Of a stretch of DNA of 45,808 bases, positions 34,932 to 43,100 are shown piece after piece (positions within the stretch are counted from its first letter, which is position 1; every line of letters begins with the position of its first letter). The notes below the pieces were generated by a model, which saw nothing but the letters and a program-made list of their open reading frames with translations, ran no database searches and was not told the DNA's origin. Made by a program: the position numbers and the translations under genes. The DNA comes from Moraxellaceae bacterium (lineage in GTDB: Bacteria; Pseudomonadota; Gammaproteobacteria; Pseudomonadales; Moraxellaceae): the NCBI GenBank assembly GCA_029267635.1, contig JAJUIK010000017.1:1-45808 (forward strand), read 5' to 3'.

Positions 34932-36194
34932 TCAATTCACCACAAAAATATTAAATTTCCCATTAACTTTAATGGCTAATTCTGGGGTTGTTTGTAGTTC
35001 TGCTTGCCAACTGTATTGTCCAGACTTTAATCCTCTTATGATAAATGGTGTATTTTGATTAAAATTAATTTTATTTAAAATATCAGTCGTTGTATCATCA
35101 ATATTAATTTTTTGAAGCACTAAGCTTTTGATTGCTAGTGAACTAGAATTAATATAAATATCACAACCAAATTTGCTACGGCAAATTCCAGAAATCGATG
35201 AATTTCCTTCTAGGCCACTACTGGTCAAGCTACTGGACTCGATGAATATTGCTGTACGTGATAAATCTGCTTTTTTTATCTCCAGTGGCATTTTTTGTTT
35301 TTTCTCTTCGAAATTTCTGAAGAATAAGTCAACACTGCTTCGAAAATGATAAGCGCTTGCCGTGGTTACTGGAACCATTTTAATTTTCTTTGTATCTTCA
35401 TCCATAACCCATTTATTTGGTGGTAATGGTAATGTTTCTGTAGGTCCAGCTGTGCCCGTAGAATCAAATACTTGACCAGTTTGAGCCAAGAGCTCATGAG
35501 TGTTGCTAGACACATTTGTACTAGCTCTAGAGGTTGTTACTATACCTTGGTCGACTTCAAACATACTTTTATATTCTTCGACATCAAAACCAACACGGAA
35601 TATTGTGCCGCGTACACCTGCCATTGCTGTCGGTGTCACTATATGAAAGTTCATTTGATTATCTTTGCGACTATTGACTTTGGCTTCAACCTTACCACCG
35701 ACTACTCTAATACGTACATGGGGTTGATTTTCAAGATTGTTAAGACGAAGTCTTTCAATATGAACTCTAGCTGATGAGAGTAATCGAATTTTAGAGCCAT
35801 CCTCTATCATCAAACTCGCATTACAATTCTTATTTATTGTTAATATGGTATCTTCCATAATTGAACTACCGAGTTTAATCGGAGTTGAAATACCTCGACG
35901 AGAACTTTGAATATTGCAGTTTGTTTCGCTCACTATAGCTTTCATTGGTCTGAATACTAGTGCGTCACGAGGAATCATAAGCTTATGACCGGGTTGTAAT
36001 AAGGTACTACGCTTTAACTGATTATTTGCTAAGAGTACGTCTACACCTCTTCTATCCCCTAAATAACGTATTGCGATAGATTCTAAGTTATCACCTTTTT
36101 GGATAGTGTAGCTGGCTAAATCAGTATTATCAGCATAAGTTGGCGTAGTGAGTAACGATATAGACGTACTTAGAAATAGCCATAGTTTATTCAT
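34932..36194 (-). CDS. secreted LysM- and FecR-domain protein
   Basis: The start at 36194 gives a signal peptide MNKLWLFLSTSISLLTTPTYA-DN; a 21-base longer frame lacks a good start. The mature protein has an N-terminal LysM domain (YTIQKGDNLESIAIRYLGDR, then LLANNQLKRSTLLQPGHKLMIP), which binds peptidoglycan. A FecR domain follows (about 85-230: SRRGISTPIKLGSSIMEDTI, then FHIVTPTAMAGVRGTIFRVG). The C-terminal half has two Ser-rich segments and a beta-sandwich-like end (LKSGQYSWQAELQTTPELAI). FecR domains relay outer-membrane signals. Lying between a response-regulator gene and a kinase gene, it is plausibly the periplasmic partner of the kinase. No anti-sigma membrane helix is present, so it is not a classic FecR. 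Confidence 0.85.
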   Translation of the reverse strand: MNKLWLFLSTSISLLTTPTYADNTDLASYTIQKGDNLESIAIRYLGDRRGVDVLLANNQLKRSTLLQPGHKLMIPRDALVFRPMKAIVSETNCNIQSSRRGISTPIKLGSSIMEDTILTINKNCNASLMIEDGSKIRLLSSARVHIERLRLNNLENQPHVRIRVVGGKVEAKVNSRKDNQMNFHIVTPTAMAGVRGTIFRVGFDVEEYKSMFEVDQGIVTTSRASTNVSSNTHELLAQTGQVFDSTGTAGPTETLPLPPNKWVMDEDTKKIKMVPVTTASAYHFRSSVDLFFRNFEEKKQKMPLEIKKADLSRTAIFIESSSLTSSGLEGNSSISGICRSKFGCDIYINSSSLAIKSLVLQKINIDDTTTDILNKINFNQNTPFIIRGLKSGQYSWQAELQTTPELAIKVNGKFNIFVVN

Positions 36195-36221
36195 ATAAAT
36201 GGGGTTCCGTTGCACATATAT

Positions 36222-36926
36222 TTAGTCGACATAGGTGAGGCGATAACCTAACCCGTGTACAGAGCGCAATTGATAGGGGCGATTTGTTAAATCTATCTTT
36301 AGCTTTTTTCTAATCCATGCTACGTGTACATCCACCGTACGGGTTAAAATTTTGCTATTTTTCCCCCAAATATTGTCCATTAGCTGATCACGAGATAATG
36401 GGAGCTCTTTATTACGAAAAAAGAATAAAGCCAACTCAAATTCTTTTTCTGTTAATTTTACATGGACATCGTTTATCCAAGCTTCCTGAGTCTTGGTATT
36501 AAATCGGTAGGGGAGATGAACTTCTTCTATTTCCGCGTCTTTAAATCTATTTTGACTCACTCTTCTAATTAAAGCCTGCATTCTGGCAAATAGTTCATTT
36601 AGTCTTAAGGGCTTTATACAATAGTCATCTGCACCTGCTGATAAGGCAGCAATAACCGCTTCTTCATCACACATACTGCTAATAAAGATCACGGGTAAGT
36701 TTTCCTTTATTTTTTCTCTTAATATTAAAAGAACTTCGAGTCCGGTTTTTCCCGGAACATTCCAGTCTAGCAAATAGATGTCTGCATTATTGATCGGGAG
36801 TGCTGCAATTAAGTCATCACCACAGAGAAAATGTTGCACGATATGACCGTATTTTTCTAACGACACTTTGAGTTCTGTGGCTAAAAACTCATTATCTTCA
36901 AGGAGAATGATTTTCATTTGACTCAT
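36222..36926 (-). CDS. OmpR/PhoB-type response regulator
   Basis: The 234-residue protein has a receiver domain (MKIILLEDNEFLATELK, phospho-acceptor Asp in IYLLDWNVPGKTG near residue 55, Thr/Ser switch region VIFISS, conserved Lys in CIKPLR near 104). A winged-helix DNA-binding domain follows (LTEKEFELALFFFRNKELPL, RTVDVHVAWIRKKLKI, VHGLGYRLTYVD at the end). It is the probable partner of the CHASE2 kinase and may control its own operon and the divergent exoprotein gene. It is first in the operon, 27 bases before the FecR/LysM gene. MSQMKI or MKI may be the start; neither has a strong ribosome site. Confidence 0.93.
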   Translation of the reverse strand: MSQMKIILLEDNEFLATELKVSLEKYGHIVQHFLCGDDLIAALPINNADIYLLDWNVPGKTGLEVLLILREKIKENLPVIFISSMCDEEAVIAALSAGADDYCIKPLRLNELFARMQALIRRVSQNRFKDAEIEEVHLPYRFNTKTQEAWINDVHVKLTEKEFELALFFFRNKELPLSRDQLMDNIWGKNSKILTRTVDVHVAWIRKKLKIDLTNRPYQLRSVHGLGYRLTYVD

Positions 36927-37157
36927 GTTTTATAGCACACCACTCATTTTACGCATTTAATTCAATTCAAAAAAGAGATAATAATCACAAAAAAATAATA
37001 ATTTTGTATTAAAATTAGCCTTATCTCATTTTAATGAGACTAAATAAGCAGTCTTATTGTCAATATGCCAAAATCATTTAATAAGATTTAACATTTGAAT
37101 AGATGAGCTGTGGTTAATCTGCTGGTATTAAAACCGGTGACCTAAGGTTGAGTAGGC
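36927..37157. promoter_or_regulatory. divergent promoter region between the regulator operon and the exoprotein
   Basis: The 231-base AT-rich gap is the only space between the response-regulator gene (minus) and the exoprotein gene (plus), so both promoters should lie here. AAAAAAGAGATAATAATC and TTATCTCATTTTAATGAGAC include a short ATCTCATTTTAATGAGAC inverted repeat around 37022-37040 that could be a regulator site. No strong sigma-70 boxes can be assigned. Confidence 0.45.
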
Positions 37158-40100
37158 ATGAATAAGCATTTTTTTAAAGTGATTTTCTCGAAAAAACGTG
37201 GTGATTTCGTGGTGGTCGCTGAGAACAGTGATGCACCATTAAGTACATCGCGCAAATCTCGTATTAAAAGTATTAAGTGTGCACTGCTCAACCCCGTAAA
37301 ACTCGTGTGTGCTGGGCTTGCCTTAAATGCTTTGGCTGCTTCAATGGTATGGGCAATGCCTGCGACAAATGCCTTACCGACGGGTGGGACAGTGGTCTAT
37401 GGTAATGCCAGTATTAGTCAGGCTGGTAATACCATGACGATTAACCAGTCGAGTCAAAAAGCAATTACCAATTGGCAAAGTTTCGATATTGGTGCGAGTG
37501 CAAACGTACAGGTACAACAACCGAATACTTCTTCTGTGCTACTTAGTCGAGTCGTAGGAAGTTCACCTAGTCAGATTTTCGGCAAGTTAGATGCGAATGG
37601 TCAGGTTATTCTGATCAACCCGAATGGAGTATTGTTTGGTAAAGATGGAAGTGTAAATGCAAACAGCTTTGTCGCTTCCACTTTAAGCATGAGTGATCAG
37701 GATTTTATCGATGGCAATTACCGTTACTACCGTAATGGCAGTAATGGTATTGTGGATAATCAGGGTAAGATCCATGTGGCAGAGGGCGGTTATGTCGCTT
37801 TGTTAGGGGCATCAGTCAACAATAGTGGAGAGATTGTAGCGCCAAAAGGCACGGTGGGGATGCTTGCCGGTGAGTCGGTCAAAGTGCCGATGTCAACAAG
37901 TGGAAAAATTACTTTTGAGTTAAAGCCTTCCAGTATTAATAGTACTGTGAGTAACAGCAAGGATGCTGTGATCGTTGCTCAAGATGGGCAAGTGTATATG
38001 AAGGCGGCCTCGTTGAATAACGTGCTGGCCAGTATTATGCAATCTGGAAAAATTGATGTGAGTGGTGCCGAAGGGGGGCAAGTCGAACTCCTTGCTGACG
38101 GTGGGCAGATCAAGGTCGATGGCCGTATTTTAGCGAATGCCGAGACTGGCACTAACGGCAAGATTATCATTGGGCGGGATCAGAATACTGGTGTGTTGGC
38201 GGCAAGTACCGATGTCAGTGGTGCTGCGCTTGAAGCAAATAAAGGATTTATTGAAACCTCTGCGGACTGGTTAAAAACAACTGGGGTGAGAGTGGCTGCG
38301 CGAGAGTGGTTGCTCGATCCGAATGACATTGTGATTGACGATCTTAACTCAACAACAAATGGCAGTTTGGCAAATGCACAATTGGCGAATGGCATCTCTT
38401 ATATTAATGTCAATGATCTGATCACTGCGCTGAACTCAGGTAATGTAACTATTACCACCACAAATGGTACTGGAGGGAACGGTGATATTACGGTTAACTC
38501 GGCTATTACGACAGTACCGGGTACTAATACCAACATCTTAACCTTAACTGCCAACCGTGACATTACAGTGAATGATGTTCTCGGTAATTACCGTACCGAT
38601 TTAAATGCCGGACGTGATGTCACGCTAAATGCCCAACTGAATGGCCAAGATGGTTTCCGTATCCAAGCTGGACGTGACATTAATGTCAATGAAAATTTTA
38701 ATGGTGGTACTTTTTCCAGATTATGGGCAGCTCAAACAAGTTTGGCTAATACTTTGGCATGGCGTAATAAGGTCGGTACGGTCAATCTCGCTGCTGGTAA
38801 GACTCTCAGCTACATAGATGTTTTAGATATTCGCTCTGGCCTGAAATATATCAGCAATGCTGGAGTGGATACGTCCACAGGTTTGCGTGCGGATTTTGAT
38901 GGTAATCAGTTAAATTTAGCTACTACAAATAACAATAAAGCTGCTTTAACGCTGAATGGTTTCGCAAATGTGACCTTGCCAAGTACTGCAATTAATTATC
39001 AGCCTGAGGGTTCACTCACAGTCACTGCCCAAAACATTAATCTGGGCGGGGATATCACCGCTAAAAATATATATCTAGAAGCGGCTGCTTTTGATCAGGT
39101 GACGGGTAGTAGTACATTAGGACACTATTTGACTACCAGCAGTGGTCAAGCTTCCGGCTGGACCAACCAGGCAGGCGCAATCAACTTTGGTACTAGCAAG
39201 CTTTCTTATACAGGCGATCTGCTGTTACGCAGTGGTTTAAGTGCCAATAATACCGGTGTAAGGCAGAATCTGGGTCCCTCACAAGTCAACTGGAATGCTG
39301 CCGGTACCGGTGCGATCACAGCACAAGGTTTTGATACTGTAGATTTAGGTGCGATTGGCGCTACATCAATGGATGTGGTTGCTAAGCAAATTAATGTGCC
39401 AGCCAATCTCAACCTTTCAGGCGGATTATCCCTTGTCGCGGCTGCTTTCGATGCTAATAATGCAGTTAAAGGTTCTCTAGCAGGCTCAATCGCCAACTAT
39501 ACGGGCTGGAAAAATTTATTTGGACAAGTGGCTATTGATCCGGCTGTCAAATTAACAGCAACCTCGTTTAATTTGCGTTCCGGTGTGGATAATAGCGGTT
39601 TAGGTCGGGTTGATCTGATTGCTGATAATACTTTGGTGGCTGCCGCTGCTGGGGTAAATACTATCTATCTGGCGGGTTTTGATGATGTCAAATTACCTAC
39701 TACAATCAATAACTTGAATGGTAATGCAAACTATACGGTGATTGCGCATAATATCGATGCCTCTTCCTTACAAAACAACACGTTAAATGTTAGGTCGCTA
39801 CGACTGGATGCAGGCCGTTTTAAAACCCAGACCGGTACCGGTACCGCAATCGATACTTATGCCTTAAGCGATGAATATGTTGCTAACAATAATTTTACTT
39901 ATAAAGCGCCTGATAGTGTGGGTACGGTTAAATTTGCTCCGGGGCTGACTCTTCAGGCGAATAATATTGATATTACTTCTGGGGTGGATACTTCATTAAC
40001 CGGCAGTCGTGCCAATGTCTCGTTTGCCGCCATTCGTCCTTATAATGTAAGCAATATTAATAACGTAGCTGCCTACACACCTTCACGTGGTTATTACAGC

Positions 40101-43100
40101 TTGAGCTTACAAGGCTTTAATACGGTAGATTTACCCAAACATGTGCTGAAGCAAGAAATTGTCGATATCTCTGCCAATACCATCAATGTTTATGCAGACA
40201 TCAATACCGGCGGGGGGAGTTGGTGGCCACGTCCTTATTACCTATACTTAAAAGCGGGTAGCTATAATCCAGTAACCGGCGTGACGGGGGGGACCAATGC
40301 GGGGAAAATCCATTTTGACAATCCCGATATTGTGTTAAGAACCAATGCGGTTCCGCAAACTGGCGAATATGGATACCCACTTTCTTCAAATTATGGTTTT
40401 AACTCACAACTGACCGTGATTAATGGTGCCGATGCTGCGGACTTTAATGTCAAACTCGGCTTTAAAAAGCCGGATTACTCTGCTTATACTGCGGGAGATT
40501 CGGATGGGGTTTATTCAAATTTAACTATTCAAAACTTCAATAACACCAATATCGAATTAGAAAATCCGAATGGTAAGATCTGGACTCATACAGATTGGCC
40601 TGATACCACGGGTGCCAACAGCATCAATATCACACAAAAGAGTACCTCTACTGGCTTTATTAGCATAAAGAATGACTTAAAAGCAGATAAGCAGATCACT
40701 CTGGATGCGGGTAATGGGGGTATCCGTATGGGCACTCACGTTGCGAAATCTCCGACGATGACGGTAAGCAGTGGGGCGAATTCAGCGGTCAATACAGATA
40801 CAGATAACTTAAGTCTTGCCAGTAAAGGTGGTACTTTGGTGATCAATGAAGCGAATAATATTAATATTGCAGGGACCGGCAATACTGCAGATGCGGGCAG
40901 CATTGAGTTAAATGCGCGTGGCCAATTGGTATTGGCAAACAACCTGATCCGTAGCAATCCCAATTCATCGGTCACATTGCGTAGTGATGCAGAATACGGT
41001 AAGCAGATTGCGACGGATAGTACTGATTTTACGACGCAAGATTTAAACAGCACTTTCCAGAACTATAATAATAGTACAGTAGGCGAACAGGGTGGGGATG
41101 GTCTGGGTGCAGTGGTGGTGAATTCCGCCCAGGCAACGGTGATGACCCCGGTTTTTAGAAACCTAATGGTGGTAGAAAGTGCGACAGGCTTTACTGTTGA
41201 TAAAGCCAATACCTATTATAAGGCCGATGGAACTGCCTATGCTATAGGTGCCGTCATCCCACAAAAGACTGCAGTCTTGGTGAGTCGCGAAGCGACGTTA
41301 ACGACTACAAGTCTGGATTATGTGACAGCCAATGGTACGACCTACCGTTATCAGGCTACAGTGAACCAAGGTGGCTTTACCGTACCGGCTGGGGCAAATT
41401 ATTCCTACTATAATTCAACCACAGGGCAGGTTTATAGTCCGGGTACAACCATCGCGGCAGGTACCGTGGTCTATTATAAACCACAGGTGACTTTATCTTC
41501 CGCGCTTACCCGGATTCTTGACCCGGGCGTTCCTCTCACGGTTGGTGGTGCACCTCTTTATGCCATCAATGGTTATACGACCAATACCAGTAAAGTTGCT
41601 TCTTATACCTCACTTGGTTTAAATGGCACAGCGGTTTATTCGCCATTAAATGTTTCTCTAGCCCCTAGTGGATTTTTGCTTAATGGGGATAAGCCAGTAG
41701 ATACTAGTGTGGTAGCCAACTATTACGGTAATCCTGTCTCAGGAACCAACAATACCCTGAACATGTCCGGTCAGTTTTATACCATTGCTCTCGATGGTGG
41801 CCAAACTGCACCGACCATGTTTAACAGTCTTGCGACTGTCACAGCAGACTCCCCGAATGCCTCTACTTCAGGTAATGGTTGGGATTTGAGTGCCGGGACC
41901 GCGGTGATCAGCACCAATGGCGGAGATCTGCGGATCTTTAGTGGTCCAAGTCATGCGATGGCAGGGCCGGGTTATGCGATTGGTGATGCATCAGATTTAA
42001 ATATTTATACCAACCCGATCACGAATGACTTCACTGCAACTAAAGCCGCCAAAACAGGCGCATTCTCGTTGAGTAGTGGTACAGGTAACCTCGTGGCACT
42101 AGGTTTTCGTGACGTGAGCATTGACCCGAATGGTACCTTGAGTTCTGCGGGTAATGTGACCATTGGTGCTTCCCGAGATATGGCATTTAGTAATGATGTG
42201 AAATTGGGGGGGACAGGAAAACTGGTTACCCTGCTGGCGGGTGGAATGCTGACAACTCGTCAGGCTGATGGCAGCTATACCACTATTCAAGATAATGGTG
42301 GTTCGAATCTGATGCTGATCGCTGGCGGAGGAGTTGATATCCAGACAGATATCACGAGGATTGCAGGTAGTTTACAAGATAATCCCGATATGCAAGGCAG
42401 TCTGGCCAATGGTCGTGCACCAACAGGGACTTTTAATGTCAAGGCGCTGAATAATCTAAGCGTAGGTGGAACATTTACCAATACAGAAGTCAATGATGTC
42501 ACATTTAGCGGAACATCCGGTATTTTATATGCTGCAGATACACCGTTACAACGTAGCGGTATCACGACCCAGCCGATTGCTTCTGGCACAGGTGATGTGT
42601 CTTCTTATGGTAATGTCAGCATTAGCACAGCAGCAGGAAAAAATATAACTGTAGATCAGGCAATTGATACGAGCTTGACCGCTGGCAGCATCCAGCTTAC
42701 GGCTGATAATATTGTACAAAATGCTGATATTAAATCGAGCACATCGGCTACCAGTGGTGATATCACCCTCACAGCCACTACCGGTTCCATATCTCGTAGT
42801 AATGGTACGGTAACTGGTGATGATGTGGTTTTATCAGCCAAGTCGACAATTGGTACTGCTACTGATTATGTTCACACAGATGCCAATACCTTAAAACTGG
42901 TCTCTGATGACGATCAATATATATCAGAAGCCAATTCTGTCACTCTCGCAGCATCGACTCTAGGTGATCTTACTGTTATTGGAACGGGTACCAATAGCGA
43001 TGATACTTTAACCATTGGCGCAGCAAGTGGATTGAGCGGGATTGATACGGGTTCAGGAGAAATTAACATCCGTGCCACACAAAATGTGGCGATCAATGCA

